NCBI RefSeq assembly: GCF_019880225.1
Contig: NZ_CP082284.1
Location: 2,294,001-2,358,000 of the forward strand
From: Halobaculum rubrum
Lineage (GTDB): Archaea; Halobacteriota; Halobacteria; Halobacteriales; Haloferacaceae
Direction of reading: 5' to 3'
DNA: 64,000 nucleotides
In this document: piece by piece, positions 16,729-26,149 of the stretch
How positions within the stretch are numbered: position 1 is the first letter of the stretch
Layout of the letters: every line of letters starts with the position of its first letter
Position numbers and translations under genes: made by a program
Notes under the pieces: generated by a model
Database searches by the model: none
Seen by the model: the letters and a program-made list of their open reading frames with translations, nothing else
What the model was told of the DNA's origin: nothing

Positions 16729-18525
16729 ATGAAAGTCCACGTGGGCGCGGCGGCGACCGAGGAGGAGGCGGGCGCCATCGCCTCGGCGCTGGCCGAGCAC
16801 TTCGGCGTCGACATCGAGGTGTACGCCGGCGACGACGCCGACGAGCCGCTCGCGGTCGCCGAGCCCCCCGAGATCGAGTACCCGCTGGACGACGATCTGG
16901 GTCCGACCGACCGCGAGGCTGCCCTCCGAGCGGAGATCGACGACATCCTGCAGGGCGGCCCCGAGAAGTACAGGGATCGGCTTCCCGGACAGGGAAAGCT
17001 GTTCGTCCGCGACCGCCTCGACCTCTGGTTCGGCGAGGGCGGCGAGGGCGGCGTCGGCGACGCCGACCGCGAGGGCGCCGCGGACGGCGTGAAGTTCGAG
17101 GACGGCAAGTTCGCCCACTTCGACGCGTGGCACGGGAACTCTCCGGACGTCGACGAGTCCGACGAGGGGAACCGCCTCCCCGCCGACGGGCTCCTCACCG
17201 GCGCCGCGACCTTCGAGGGCCGCGACCTCCACTTCATGGCGAACGACTTCACCGTGAAGGCGGGATCGATGGCCGGTCGCGGCGTCGAGAAGTTCCTCCG
17301 GATGCAGCAGCGGGCGCTGAAGAACGGGAAGCCGGTGCTGTACCTGATGGACTCTTCAGGTGGCCGGATCGACGAGCAGACGGGCTTCTTCGCCAACCGG
17401 GAGGGGATCGGGAAGTACTACTACAACCACTCGATGCTCTCCGGGCGGGTCCCGCAGATCTGCGTGCTCTACGGCCCCTGCATCGCCGGCGCCGCCTACA
17501 CACCCGTCTTCGCCGACTTCACCGTCATGGTCGAGGGGATGTCCGCGATGGCGATCGCGTCGCCGCGGATGGTGAAGATGGTCACCGGCGAGGAGATCGA
17601 GATGGACGACCTCGGCGGCCCCGACGTGCACGCGAAGTACTCCGGCAGCGCCGACCTCGTCGCGGAGGACGAACAGCACGCCCGGGAACTCGTCGCCGAC
17701 CTCGTCACCTACCTCCCGGACAAGGCGGGCGAGAAGCCGCCCCGGAGCGATCCGAAGCCGCCGACGTACTCCTCCGACGGCATCGACGAGCTGATCCCCG
17801 AGGCACCGAACCGGCCGTACGACGTTCACGACCTGCTCGACCGCATCTGCGACGCGGAGTCCGTCTTCGAGCTGAAGCCCGAGTACGGGAAGGAGATCGT
17901 CACCGCGTTCGCCCGCATCGACGGCAAGCCCGTCGGCGTCGTCGCGAACCAGCCGACCGAGCGCTCGGGCGCTATCTTCCCGGACGCCGCCGAGAAGGCC
18001 GCGGAGTTCATCTGGACGTGCGACGCCTACGAGATCCCCCTGCTGTACCTCTGTGACACGCCGGGGTTCATGGCCGGATCGCAAGTCGAGAAGGACGCCA
18101 TCCTCGAGAAGGGGAAGAAGTTCATCTACGCGACCTCCTCGGCGACCGTTCCCAAACAGACCGTCGTCGTCCGCAAGGCGTACGGCGCGGGCATCTACGC
18201 GATGGGCGGTCCCGCATACGAGCCGGAGTCAGTCATCGGGCTTCCCTCCGGCGAGATCGGAATCATGGGCCCCGAGGCGGCGATCAACGCCGTCTACGCG
18301 AACAAGCTCGCCGAGATCGACGATCCGGAGGAGCGCGCCGAGCGCGAGGACGAACTCCGCGAGGAGTACCGCCGCGACATCGACATCCACCGGATGGCCA
18401 GCGAGGTCGTCATCGACGAGATCGTCCCGCCATCCGATCTCCGCGAGGAACTCGTCCAGCGGTTCGACTTCTACGAGGACATCGAGAAGTCGATCCCCGA
18501 CAAGAAACACGGCACAGTCCTCTGA
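16729..18525 (+). CDS. Acyl-CoA carboxylase carboxyltransferase subunit
   Basis: A 598-residue crotonase-fold carboxyltransferase of the PccB/MmdA type, which transfers CO2 from biotin to an acyl-CoA such as propionyl- or acetyl-CoA. Visible features are KYRDRLPGQGKLFVRDRLDL (entry to the N-domain), the acyl-CoA oxyanion glycines (LYLMDSSGGRIDEQTGFF, GPCIAGAAYTPVF) and the C-domain biotin site (YLCDTPGFMAGSQVE, then YGAGIYAMGGPAYEPE). The first ~75 residues, with a predicted alpha/beta start (KVHVGAAATEEEAGAIASAL), are longer than in bacterial PccB. No biotin carboxylase or carrier gene is adjacent, so its partners must be elsewhere. Confidence 0.88.
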   Translation: MKVHVGAAATEEEAGAIASALAEHFGVDIEVYAGDDADEPLAVAEPPEIEYPLDDDLGPTDREAALRAEIDDILQGGPEKYRDRLPGQGKLFVRDRLDLWFGEGGEGGVGDADREGAADGVKFEDGKFAHFDAWHGNSPDVDESDEGNRLPADGLLTGAATFEGRDLHFMANDFTVKAGSMAGRGVEKFLRMQQRALKNGKPVLYLMDSSGGRIDEQTGFFANREGIGKYYYNHSMLSGRVPQICVLYGPCIAGAAYTPVFADFTVMVEGMSAMAIASPRMVKMVTGEEIEMDDLGGPDVHAKYSGSADLVAEDEQHARELVADLVTYLPDKAGEKPPRSDPKPPTYSSDGIDELIPEAPNRPYDVHDLLDRICDAESVFELKPEYGKEIVTAFARIDGKPVGVVANQPTERSGAIFPDAAEKAAEFIWTCDAYEIPLLYLCDTPGFMAGSQVEKDAILEKGKKFIYATSSATVPKQTVVVRKAYGAGIYAMGGPAYEPESVIGLPSGEIGIMGPEAAINAVYANKLAEIDDPEERAEREDELREEYRRDIDIHRMASEVVIDEIVPPSDLREELVQRFDFYEDIEKSIPDKKHGTVL

Positions 18526-18530
18526 TCGGG

Positions 18531-18535
18531 TTTTT
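18531..18535 (+). terminator. T-tract downstream of the carboxyltransferase gene
   Basis: A TTTTT run begins 6 bases after the stop codon (TGATCGGGTTTTTATTCG). Archaeal RNA polymerase commonly terminates at such T-tracts without a hairpin. Confidence 0.45.
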
Positions 18536-18702
18536 ATTCGATGGCGGGACCAGCCCGTCCGTGACCTGACGAGCGACCGGACGACGGCCAGCGGGTGCGC
18601 GATGCCCCGTCGTCCGACGCTGCCGCATCGCCTGTTCGCCCCACACTTCCTCGACAGCTCCTCACGCGATAGCGCCACAGATCGTCTCCGCAGTGACGTG
18701 GA

Positions 18703-19284
18703 TCATCGGTCGAGCGCCGCGCGGAGCAGCCGGAGTTCCTCGCGGACCGCCCGCCACGAGTCGATCGACCCCGGGATCGACTCGCCGTCGCCGCCGCCGG
18801 CGTCACGGGCGTGCTCGTCGACGAGCGATCGTACCGCCTGCGGGTCGTCGACGCGTCGAAAGGAGAGCCCCTCAGCCGCCGTCTCCAGTGTCACGGTGCC
18901 GTAGCCGAACAGCGATCCCGAGACGGACTGCTCGTACGCGGAGTTCTCGACCGTCGAGAGCCGCACTCGCCGCACCCGTCGCCCGACGACGCCCGTCCTC
19001 ACCGACGCCGCGCGGTCGGTGAGCACGTACCGCGTGTTCACCAGCGACAGCACGGCCGCTCCAGGGATCGCGAGGCCGACGAGGACGGCGACCGCCGCGA
19101 TCGCGACGCCGAACCGGCTCGTCGCCGCCGGGCCGACGGCGACGGCCATCCCCACGGCAGCCACGAGCACCCCGACGAACGCCGCGGGGATCGCCGCCGA
19201 GAGCCGCGGCTGACCGGTCCAGATCACGGACTCGTCGTCGACCGGCACGGCGTCCGGCACGTCCGCGGAACCGGCGTCGGACAT
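18703..19284 (-). CDS. PH-domain (bPH2) membrane protein, second of a pair
   Basis: A 193-residue protein with two hydrophobic segments (about 30-50 and 58-80), then a bacterial PH-like domain of the YdbS/DUF304 type (NTRYVLTDRAASVRTGVVGR, then LSTVENSAYEQSVSGSLFGY). A C-terminal coiled helix follows. This family is membrane-anchored and of poorly known function. The ATG overlaps the stop of the upstream paralogue by one base; a GTG three bases earlier is possible. The two proteins share layout, including the VIWTGQP/VVWTGKP opening and the FGYGTV/FGYGSV block, so they look like a tandem duplication working as a pair. Confidence 0.8.
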   Translation of the reverse strand: MSDAGSADVPDAVPVDDESVIWTGQPRLSAAIPAAFVGVLVAAVGMAVAVGPAATSRFGVAIAAVAVLVGLAIPGAAVLSLVNTRYVLTDRAASVRTGVVGRRVRRVRLSTVENSAYEQSVSGSLFGYGTVTLETAAEGLSFRRVDDPQAVRSLVDEHARDAGGGDGESIPGSIDSWRAVREELRLLRAALDR

Positions 19285-19901
19285 CACTCCTCGTCGCCGT
19301 CGACGGTGTCGGTCTCCGCCGTCGCGTCGTGCGCGAGCGAGTCCCCGTCGGCGTCGGGAGCTGCGTCGCCCTCGATCGCGGCGCGGATCGCGCGCAGTTC
19401 CGCGAGAACGTCGTCGAGCACGTCGGCCGTCGACTCGCCGTCGCCGGCGTCACCGCGGCTGCGGGCGCGGATGCGCTCGTTCACCAGTTCCTGGATCCGC
19501 TTGGGCTGCTCGACGTTGTCGAAGCTGAGTTCGACGCCCGACCCGCCGGCGGTGGAGATGTCCACGCTCCCGTAGCCGAACTGCGTGCCGAAGAAGTCCT
19601 GCGCGTACGAGGTGTCCTGCACCTTCTCGAAGCCGACGCGCTTTACGTCCCGGGAGACGACGCCGCGTTTCACGTACAGCGCCTCGGTGGTGATCACGTA
19701 CTCGGTGTTCTCGCGCGAGAGGTACGCGGCGACAATGATCGGGATCCCGATGAGCACCAGCGACAGGGGAACGCCGACGACGAGCGCGGGGACGAGGCTC
19801 ATCGAGTGCGGCTTGCCCGTCCAGACGACCTCCTCTTCGGGATCGAGCGAGAGCCAGTCGAAGCCGTCGGGGAGTTCCCCGTCGCCGGAGGGTGACGACA
19901 T
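19284..19901 (-). CDS. PH-domain (bPH2) membrane protein, first of a pair
   Basis: A 205-residue paralogue of the next gene. It has an acidic N-terminus (FDWLSLDPEEEVVWTGKP), two transmembrane segments (about 30-60), a bPH2 domain (NTEYVITTEALYVKRGVVSR, then FEKVQDTSYAQDFFGTQFGY), a helix ending in LDDVLAELRAIRAAIEGD, and an acidic tail. The start at 19901 (MSSPSGDGELPDG) fits the acidic N-terminus. In bacteria this domain pair (YdbS/YdbT) sits at the membrane and has been tied to toxin or stress resistance. That role is not transferable here without evidence. Confidence 0.82.
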   Translation of the reverse strand: MSSPSGDGELPDGFDWLSLDPEEEVVWTGKPHSMSLVPALVVGVPLSLVLIGIPIIVAAYLSRENTEYVITTEALYVKRGVVSRDVKRVGFEKVQDTSYAQDFFGTQFGYGSVDISTAGGSGVELSFDNVEQPKRIQELVNERIRARSRGDAGDGESTADVLDDVLAELRAIRAAIEGDAAPDADGDSLAHDATAETDTVDGDEE

Positions 19902-19949
19902 AGCGAAGCGTGTCGCACCGAGCAGCATAAAACCAGCCGCCGGTGGTCC

Positions 19950-20444
19950 TCACTCCGCGTGTTCGCGCTTCAGTGACAGCACCGTCCGCTCGAACGTGCA
20001 CACGAGCGTCTCGCCGTCGTTGTCTCCCTCCTCCGCGGCGTCGGCGTCCGCGTCGAGTTTGTACGCGTCGACGCGCATCGTCACGACGCCGCGCTCGCCG
20101 TCGCTGGTCTCGCGTTTGTCCAGCACCGTCGACTCCGCGCGGACTGTGTCGCCGTGGAACACCGGGTTCGGGTGCTCCACGTCGTCGTACGAGAGGTTCG
20201 CGACGATGGTACCGTCGGTCGTGTCCGGGATCGACAGCCCCGTCGCCAGCGCCATCGTGTAGATGCCGTTCACCAGGCGCTCGCCGAACTGCGTCTCCGC
20301 CGCGAACTCGGCGTCGAGGTGGAGCGGCTGCTGGTTCATGGTCATGTCGCAGAAGACCTGGTTGTCCCGCTCGGAGACGGTGCGACGCTTCTCGTGGACG
20401 ATCGTCTCGCCGACCTCGAACTCCTCGTAATACTTGCCGGCCAT
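19950..20444 (-). CDS. MaoC-family dehydratase (hot-dog fold)
   Basis: A 164-residue single hot-dog protein. Features are the KYYEEFEVGETIVHEKRRTV opening, the MaoC active-site region FCDMTMNQQPLHLDAEFA with catalytic Asp and His, the GERLVNGIYTMALATG helix, and the paired strand VFHGDTVRAESTVLDKRET. Such enzymes hydrate enoyl-CoAs. Divergently placed next to it is a CitE/HpcH lyase, a pairing that recalls the mesaconyl-CoA hydratase and beta-methylmalyl-CoA lyase of the haloarchaeal methylaspartate cycle. A 164-residue MaoC may be too short for that hydratase, so the role is open. Confidence 0.82.
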   Translation of the reverse strand: MAGKYYEEFEVGETIVHEKRRTVSERDNQVFCDMTMNQQPLHLDAEFAAETQFGERLVNGIYTMALATGLSIPDTTDGTIVANLSYDDVEHPNPVFHGDTVRAESTVLDKRETSDGERGVVTMRVDAYKLDADADAAEEGDNDGETLVCTFERTVLSLKREHAE

Positions 20445-20568
20445 GAGCGGGGCGACGGCGGGGCGGGTGAAAACCGTGCGGGACCCGCCGTCACGGCTCG
20501 CCGGCGTTCGGTCGTTCGCTCGGATCCAGTCGGCGGGATTGATACGCCGGTCGGACGAACGCCGACCT

Positions 20569-21432
20569 ATGCCACGGCGTAGCGTCATGTTCTCTCCCGG
20601 CGACCGCCCCGAGCTGCTGCGGAAGGCGCCCGCGACGGGCGCGGACACGATCGTCTTCGACCTCGAGGACGCGGTCGCGCCCGGTCGGAAGGCGGAAGCA
20701 CGGGCGGCCGTCCGCGACGTGCTCTCCGACCCCGACTTCGACCCGGAGGCGGAAGTATGCGTCCGCGTCACCGGGACGGAGACGTACCGCGATCTCGAGG
20801 TCGTCGCCGACGGCGGCGCCGACTTCGACGCGGTGATGTTCCCCAAGGCGGAGTCGGCCGACGCCGTCGAGCACCTGGGCGATCAACTCCGGGAGCACGA
20901 TCGCCCGGTTCCCGTGATCGCGCTGATCGAGACGGCGCGCGGGGTGCTCGGTGCAGAAGCGATCGCGGACGCCCGGCCGACCGACGCGGTCGCCTTCGGC
21001 GCCGAGGACCTCTCGGCGGACCTAGGCGCGACGCGGACCGACGAGGGAACGGAGGTGCTGTACGCCCGCGAGAAAGCCGTCGCGGCGGCCGCGGCCGCCG
21101 GCGTCGACGCGATCGACACCGTCTACACCGATTTCGGCGACGAGCCGGGGCTCGCCGAGGAGACGCGCTTCGCGGCGACGCTCGGCTACGACGGGAAGAT
21201 GGCGATCCATCCCTCGCAGGTGCCCGTGATCAACGAGGCGTTTACGCCCGAGGGCGACGAGATCTCGTGGGCGAAGTCAGTGCTGGCCGCCCGCGACGCC
21301 GCGGCCGCCGATGACCGCGGCGTGTTCGAGGTCGACGGCGAGATGGTCGACGCGCCATTGATCGCGCAGGCCGAACGGGTCCGCGAGTACGCGCGACTGG
21401 CTGGGGTATGGGACGGTCAGCAGGACGAGTGA
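20569..21432 (+). CDS. HpcH/HpaI aldolase/citrate lyase family (CitE-like) protein
   Basis: A 287-residue TIM-barrel acyl-CoA lyase. Motifs are RSVMFSPGDRPELLRKAP (CoA-site N-terminus), FDLEDAVAPGRK with metal-binding acidic residues, VIALIETARGVL, VAFGAEDLSADLG with the second metal ligand, and GKMAIHPSQVPVINEAF near the end. Members cleave citramalyl-, malyl- or beta-methylmalyl-CoA. In haloarchaea a CitE-like protein makes beta-methylmalyl-CoA or splits it to glyoxylate and propionyl-CoA in the methylaspartate cycle. ATG 20569 is the first that keeps the conserved PRRSVMFSPG start. It is divergent from the MaoC gene. Confidence 0.85.
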   Translation: MPRRSVMFSPGDRPELLRKAPATGADTIVFDLEDAVAPGRKAEARAAVRDVLSDPDFDPEAEVCVRVTGTETYRDLEVVADGGADFDAVMFPKAESADAVEHLGDQLREHDRPVPVIALIETARGVLGAEAIADARPTDAVAFGAEDLSADLGATRTDEGTEVLYAREKAVAAAAAAGVDAIDTVYTDFGDEPGLAEETRFAATLGYDGKMAIHPSQVPVINEAFTPEGDEISWAKSVLAARDAAAADDRGVFEVDGEMVDAPLIAQAERVREYARLAGVWDGQQDE

Positions 21433-21471
21433 CGGCCGGAGAATGGGGTCTCCGAGCGAGCCGCTACCGGA

Positions 21472-22800
21472 TCAGGGCCACAGGCCGCGGACGCTCTTCG
21501 CCTCGGCGATGCGATCGAGCGCGACGACGTACGCGGCGTCGCGCCACGTGATGTCCTTCGCCTCGACTTCGCCGCGCACGGCGTTCCACGCCGAGAGCAT
21601 CTCCGACTCCAGCTCGGAGTGGACCTGTTCGAGCGTCCACGTGCGGCGGTTGATGTCCTGGAGCCACTCGAAGTAGCTGACGGTGACGCCGCCGGCGTTC
21701 GCCAGGATGTCCGGGATGACGTGGACGCCGCGCTCGGCGAGGATCTCGTCGGCCGCGAACGTCGTCGGCCCGTTGGCGCCCTCGATGACGATGTCGGCGC
21801 GGATCTCGTTCGCGTTGTCGACGGTGATGACGTTGCCGACGGCCGCCGGGATCAGCACGTCAACGTCGAGTTCGAGGATGTCGTTCCCGTCGTCGAGCAG
21901 CTCGGCGCCGTCGGTCTCGTCGGCGTAGCCGGTGACGGCGTTGGGCTGTTCGGCGAAGCTTGGGATCGCCTGGGCGTCGAGCCCCGTCGGGTCGTGGACG
22001 GCCCCGCCGGAGTCGGAGACGGCGACCACGTCCGCTCCCCAGTCGTCGAGCAGGCGCGCCGCGTTCGCACCCACCGAGCCGTACCCTTGCACGGCGACGG
22101 TGAGGCCGTCGAGATCGTAGTCGTAGTGCTCGGCCGCCTCGCGTGTGATGATCGCGACCGACCGGCCGGGCGCCTCCTCGCGCCCCTCCGATCCGCCGAC
22201 GACGGGCGGCTTACCCGTGACAACGCCGGGGGTGGTCTCGCCCTCCTGCATCGAGTACGCGTCCATGAACCACGCCATCGTCTGCGCGTTGGTGCCCATG
22301 TCGGGCGCCGGAATGTCCTTCTTCGGGCCGACGAACTTCCGCAGTTCCTCGGCGAACCGCCGGGTGAGACGCTCGTGCTCGCCGTCCGAGAGGTCCTTCG
22401 GGTCGACGACGACGCCGCCTTTCCCGCCGCCGAACGGGAGGTCCATCACGGCGCACTTCCAGGTCATCCACATCGACAGGCCGACGCATTCGTCCTCGCT
22501 CACGTCGGGGTGGAAGCGCAGGCCGCCCTTGTACGGGCCGCGCACGTCGTCGTGTTGGGCGCGATAGCCCGTGAACACCTCGACAGAGCCGTCATCGCGC
22601 TCCAGCGGAACCGCGACGCGGTGGACAGTAGTCGGGTGTTTGAGTCGCTCGACGACGCCGGGGTCGACGTCGAGGTGCGCGGCGGCGTGCTCCAACTGCC
22701 GTCGGGCCGTCTCCAGGGCCGATTCCGGCTCCGAGTCCTGCTCGTTCTGTTCGTCGGTGGCGACGCGCTTCTCGCTGCTGTCTGCTGTTCCAGTGGACAT
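21472..22800 (-). CDS. gdhA: Glutamate dehydrogenase (first of two)
   Basis: A 442-residue Glu/Leu/Phe/Val dehydrogenase that interconverts glutamate and 2-oxoglutarate plus ammonia. It shows the substrate-site [13 protein letters not shown] and [13 protein letters not shown] (catalytic Lys region), [12 protein letters not shown], the NAD(P) Rossmann motif [17 protein letters not shown], and the late [16 protein letters not shown]. An acidic 30-residue N-terminal tail precedes the fold. It is transcribed divergently from a second GDH across an AT-rich 211-base region. Cofactor preference cannot be read with certainty. Confidence 0.95.
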   Translation of the reverse strand: MSTGTADSSEKRVATDEQNEQDSEPESALETARRQLEHAAAHLDVDPGVVERLKHPTTVHRVAVPLERDDGSVEVFTGYRAQHDDVRGPYKGGLRFHPDVSEDECVGLSMWMTWKCAVMDLPFGGGKGGVVVDPKDLSDGEHERLTRRFAEELRKFVGPKKDIPAPDMGTNAQTMAWFMDAYSMQEGETTPGVVTGKPPVVGGSEGREEAPGRSVAIITREAAEHYDYDLDGLTVAVQGYGSVGANAARLLDDWGADVVAVSDSGGAVHDPTGLDAQAIPSFAEQPNAVTGYADETDGAELLDDGNDILELDVDVLIPAAVGNVITVDNANEIRADIVIEGANGPTTFAADEILAERGVHVIPDILANAGGVTVSYFEWLQDINRRTWTLEQVHSELESEMLSAWNAVRGEVEAKDITWRDAAYVVALDRIAEAKSVRGLWP

Positions 22801-23011
22801 TGTGAGATGCCGACCGCCGGGACACGGCGGGGTCGATGTCCGTCGGTCGGAGAGAGGTGAATATAGTATTGATGATATGGATTTTTCTTAGGTATATATA
22901 TTCAATAATACAGAAGACGGTTGCGAGCGAGATCGGCACAGTTGTTTGTTAAGTGATATAGTTAGCCGAGCGTCGGTAGAAATAACCGCCGACCGCTGGA
23001 AGCAGAGCATA
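22801..23011. promoter_or_regulatory. AT-rich divergent promoter region between two GDH genes
   Basis: Bases 22855-22975 are strikingly AT-rich against the GC-rich surroundings. They include TAGGTATATATATTCAATAA (22891-22910) and GTGATATAGTTA (22953-22964). Each could serve as a TATA element, one per direction, leaving ~50-90 bases to each start, longer than usual for haloarchaeal leaderless genes. Shared control of the two dehydrogenases is likely but unproven. Confidence 0.5.
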
Positions 23012-24268
23012 ATGACGGACGAAGCCAATCCATTCGAGAGCCTTCAAGAGCAGATCGACGACGCGGCGGAACACCTCGGCGTCGCCGACGACGTGCTCGA
23101 CCGGCTCAAGCATCCGGAACGCGTGTTAGAGTTGAATCTCTCCGTGAAACAAGACGACGGGTCGCTGGAGCGGTTCCGCGCGTTCCGCTCGGAGTTCAAC
23201 GGCGACCGCGGCCCGTACAAGGGCGGTATCCGCTATCATCCGGGGGTCACCCGCGACGAGGTGAAGGCGCTGTCGGGGTGGATGGTGTACAAATGCGCCG
23301 TCGTCGACATCCCCTACGGCGGCGGCAAGGGCGGGATCGTCGTCGATCCGTCCGACTATTCGGCAGCGGAGATCGAGCGGCTCACGCGCTCGTTCGCGGA
23401 GGAACTGCGCCCGTTCATCGGCGAGGACAAAGACATCCCGGCGCCCGACGTGAACACGGGCCAGCGGGAGATGAACTGGATCAAAGACACCTACGAGACG
23501 CTGGAGAACACGACCGAACCCGGCGTCGTCACGGGCAAGTCGCTGGAGGCCGGCGGCTCCGAGGGCCGCGTCGAGGCAACGGGTCGGTCGACGATGTTCA
23601 CCGCCCGCGAGGCGTTCGACTACCTCGACAAGGACATCGAGGGCGCCAGCGTCGCCGTGCAGGGCTACGGCAACGCCGGCCACATCGCGGCGTACCTCAT
23701 CGAGGACCTCGGGGCGAACATCGTCGCCGTCTCGGACTCCTCCGGGGCCGTCTACGCCGAGGACGGGCTCGACGCCCGCGAGGTGAAAGCGTACAAAAAC
23801 GAGACCGGTTCCGTCTCCGGATACCCCGACGCTGACGAGGAGTTGACCAACGAGGACCTCCTCACGCTCGACGTGGACCTGCTCGTCCCCGCCGCCCTCG
23901 AGAACGCCATCGACGGCGACCTCGCCCGCGACGTGCGGGCGGACGTGATCGTCGAGGCCGCGAACGGCCCGCTCACCCCGGAGGCGGACGACGTGCTCAC
24001 CGAGGCCGACGTACACGTGTTCCCCGACATCCTCGCGAACGCCGGCGGCGTCACCGTCAGCTACTTCGAGTGGGTCCAGAACAGACAGCGCTTCTACTGG
24101 ACCGAGGAGCGCGTCAACGAGGAACTGGAGCGACACATCGTGAGCGCGTTCGACGACCTCACCGAGTGCTACGAGTCGTTCGACCTGCCGAGCTTCCGGA
24201 CGGCGGCGTACGTCGTCGCCGTCCAGCGTGTCGCCGACGCGTTCGCCGATAACGGTAACTGGCCGTAG
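23012..24268 (+). CDS. gdhB: Glutamate dehydrogenase (second of two)
   Basis: A 418-residue paralogue of the divergent neighbour. It has [27 protein letters not shown] (catalytic Lys), [11 protein letters not shown], the dinucleotide fold [17 protein letters not shown] and [19 protein letters not shown]. It lacks the long acidic N-terminal tail of the other copy. Haloarchaea often keep several GDHs with different NAD/NADP preference, splitting glutamate synthesis from catabolism; which is which here is not decided. ATG 23012 ([15 protein letters not shown]) was chosen over an upstream in-frame ATG at 22946 because the extra residues are basic and lie over the promoter. Confidence 0.95.
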   Translation: MTDEANPFESLQEQIDDAAEHLGVADDVLDRLKHPERVLELNLSVKQDDGSLERFRAFRSEFNGDRGPYKGGIRYHPGVTRDEVKALSGWMVYKCAVVDIPYGGGKGGIVVDPSDYSAAEIERLTRSFAEELRPFIGEDKDIPAPDVNTGQREMNWIKDTYETLENTTEPGVVTGKSLEAGGSEGRVEATGRSTMFTAREAFDYLDKDIEGASVAVQGYGNAGHIAAYLIEDLGANIVAVSDSSGAVYAEDGLDAREVKAYKNETGSVSGYPDADEELTNEDLLTLDVDLLVPAALENAIDGDLARDVRADVIVEAANGPLTPEADDVLTEADVHVFPDILANAGGVTVSYFEWVQNRQRFYWTEERVNEELERHIVSAFDDLTECYESFDLPSFRTAAYVVAVQRVADAFADNGNWP

Positions 24269-24350
24269 CCGGTCGCGCGTTCGTCATCCCGATCCCGGTG
24301 GCCGGTCCCTTACCCCGTCACGTTTTGTCGATCCGGCTCCTCACTGCTCT

Positions 24351-26102
24351 ATGGCGCGAGACGGCTCCGACGACCCCACTGGAACGGCCGCCGCCGCCGG
24401 TGGTCGATTCGACGTGTCCGGCGGCCCGACCGCGGCGAGTACCGACGCCGTCGACGAGGCGCTGAAGACGCGGACGATGGACGAGGCGCCCGTCGGTATC
24501 ACCATCGCGGACGCGACGCAGCCGGACATGCCGCTCGTGTACGCGAACGCCGCCTTCGAGCGGATAACCGGCTACCCGCCGTCGCACGCGGTCGGTCGAA
24601 ACTGCCGGTTCCTGCAGGGCGAGGCGACGAGCGAGGAACCGGTCGCGCGGATGCGGGCGGCGATCGAGCGCGACGAGGCGACGACCGTCGAGGTCCGCAA
24701 CTACCGGCGCGACGGCGAGCTGTTCTGGAACGAGGTTACGATCGCTCCCCTACGCGACGACACGGGGAGAGTCACCCACTACGTCGGCTTCCAGCAGGAC
24801 GTGACACGACGCAAACGCGCCGAGCGCGCCGCCGAACACCGGGCCGCGCGTATCGAACGCGAGCGTGTCGCACAGCGGCGCCTCCTCCGGCGGCTCGACG
24901 GCGTGATCGTCGACGTTACCGAGGCGGTGACTCGCTCGACCTCGCGCACCGACCTCGAACGCGACGTCGTCGACCGCATCGACCGGACGTACGCCGGCGC
25001 GTGGATCGGTCGCTACGACCCCGGTTCGAACGAGATCGAGGTCAGGACGACGGCGGGCTCGACGAACGGCGACGTGGCCGGGAGCCGCCACCCCCTCGGC
25101 GACGCGACGGGTGACGGCTCCACCGTCGACGACACCGAGTCCCCCGGCGGCCCGGTCGCGGCGGCCGTCTCGGCGGCGATGTCCGAACGGTTCGTCCATA
25201 CCGAGCCGATCGACGGGGCGCCGGACGGCGTCACCGCCGTCGCGGCGATCCCGATCCACTACGGGGACGCGACGTACGGCGCAGTCGGCGTATACACCCG
25301 AACTGATGGGGGATTCGCGAACGACGAGCGAGCCGTGTTGACGGCGCTGGGGCGCGTTGTCGCGACGGGACTCAACGCGATCGAAAGCCAGCGAACGCTT
25401 CGCGAGGAGGAGACGGTCGAGATCGAGTTCGGGATCGGCGATCACCCGCTGTCGGCGGTCGCCGAGGCCGCCGGCTGTACGCTGCGCCATCGCGGCGCGC
25501 TCGGCGACCGGGACCGACCCTCGATGCTGTTCGAGGCATCGGCCGACAGCGCTGTAATCGACGCCGACGCGATCCGAGCCGCCGGGGACGAGTCGGTCAG
25601 CGTCCACTCCGTGCTCGCCGAGACCGCGGACGCGGCGGTGGTCGAACTGTCGGTGCCGGACTCCCAGCTCCGAACGCTCATGGCGGAGTACGGCGCCGAC
25701 CTCACTGCGGTGATCGCCGACGCCGACAGCGCCCGTCTCTCGGTGTCTGTCGCACGTGAAACCCTCGCACAGTCACTGGTCGAGGCTGTCACCGACCGCT
25801 ACGATCGAGTGGAACTACTCGGCTACCGCCGACGGACCCAACGGGATCGGACCCCGCCCGAGTTCGTCGCCGCCGTGGAGGAAGAACTGACCGAACGACA
25901 GCACGCCGCGCTGGTCCGTGCGTTCGCCGCCGGCTACTTCGAGTGGCCACGCAACGCCGACGGCGACGAGATCGCCGCGACGATGGGGATCGGCCGCTCG
26001 ACGTTCCATCAACACCTCCGCGCGGCCGAGCGGAAACTCGTGGCGGCGTTCGTCGGGTCGGAACCGTCCGAATCGATGCGTGCGACCGGAGACCCCAACT
26101 AG
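24351..26102 (+). CDS. bat: Bat: LOV/PAS-GAF-HTH_10 activator of the bop regulon
   Basis: A 583-residue regulator. Residues ~40-155 are a PAS/PAC domain with a full LOV signature: GRNCRFLQG (82-90, photo-adduct Cys85), [13 protein letters not shown] with the flavin-contact Asn117 and Asn127, and Gln148 in [10 protein letters not shown] helix (about 155-185) leads to a GAF domain (about 190-340), then a Bat-type beta domain (about 345-510). The C-terminal HTH_10 ([20 protein letters not shown], then [19 protein letters not shown]) binds DNA. In Halobacterium, Bat induces bop, brp and crtB1 at low oxygen or high light. Here it lies directly upstream of bop, and the bop activating sequence overlaps its stop codon. 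Confidence 0.93.
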   Translation: MARDGSDDPTGTAAAAGGRFDVSGGPTAASTDAVDEALKTRTMDEAPVGITIADATQPDMPLVYANAAFERITGYPPSHAVGRNCRFLQGEATSEEPVARMRAAIERDEATTVEVRNYRRDGELFWNEVTIAPLRDDTGRVTHYVGFQQDVTRRKRAERAAEHRAARIERERVAQRRLLRRLDGVIVDVTEAVTRSTSRTDLERDVVDRIDRTYAGAWIGRYDPGSNEIEVRTTAGSTNGDVAGSRHPLGDATGDGSTVDDTESPGGPVAAAVSAAMSERFVHTEPIDGAPDGVTAVAAIPIHYGDATYGAVGVYTRTDGGFANDERAVLTALGRVVATGLNAIESQRTLREEETVEIEFGIGDHPLSAVAEAAGCTLRHRGALGDRDRPSMLFEASADSAVIDADAIRAAGDESVSVHSVLAETADAAVVELSVPDSQLRTLMAEYGADLTAVIADADSARLSVSVARETLAQSLVEAVTDRYDRVELLGYRRRTQRDRTPPEFVAAVEEELTERQHAALVRAFAAGYFEWPRNADGDEIAATMGIGRSTFHQHLRAAERKLVAAFVGSEPSESMRATGDPN

Positions 26103-26107
26103 TTGCG
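26092..26107 (+). promoter_or_regulatory. Bat upstream activating sequence (UAS) of bop
   Basis: ACCCCAACTAGTTGCG closely matches the published haloarchaeal bop UAS consensus (ACC-c-n-actag-TT-n-GG): the ACTAG core and both flanking arms are present with small deviations. Its centre is ~50 bases before the bop ATG, as in Halobacterium, and it spans the bat stop codon (TAG at 26100-26102). Confidence 0.7.
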
Positions 26108-26120
26108 TATCTCGCTTACC

Positions 26121-26128
26121 TGTATACC
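26121..26128 (+). promoter_or_regulatory. TATA box of bop
   Basis: TGTATACC lies about 25 bases before the bop ATG and just after the Bat UAS, the same spacing as in the Halobacterium bop promoter. The transcript would have almost no leader. Confidence 0.6.
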
Positions 26129-26149
26129 ACCCATACAAAGGAATGCATC

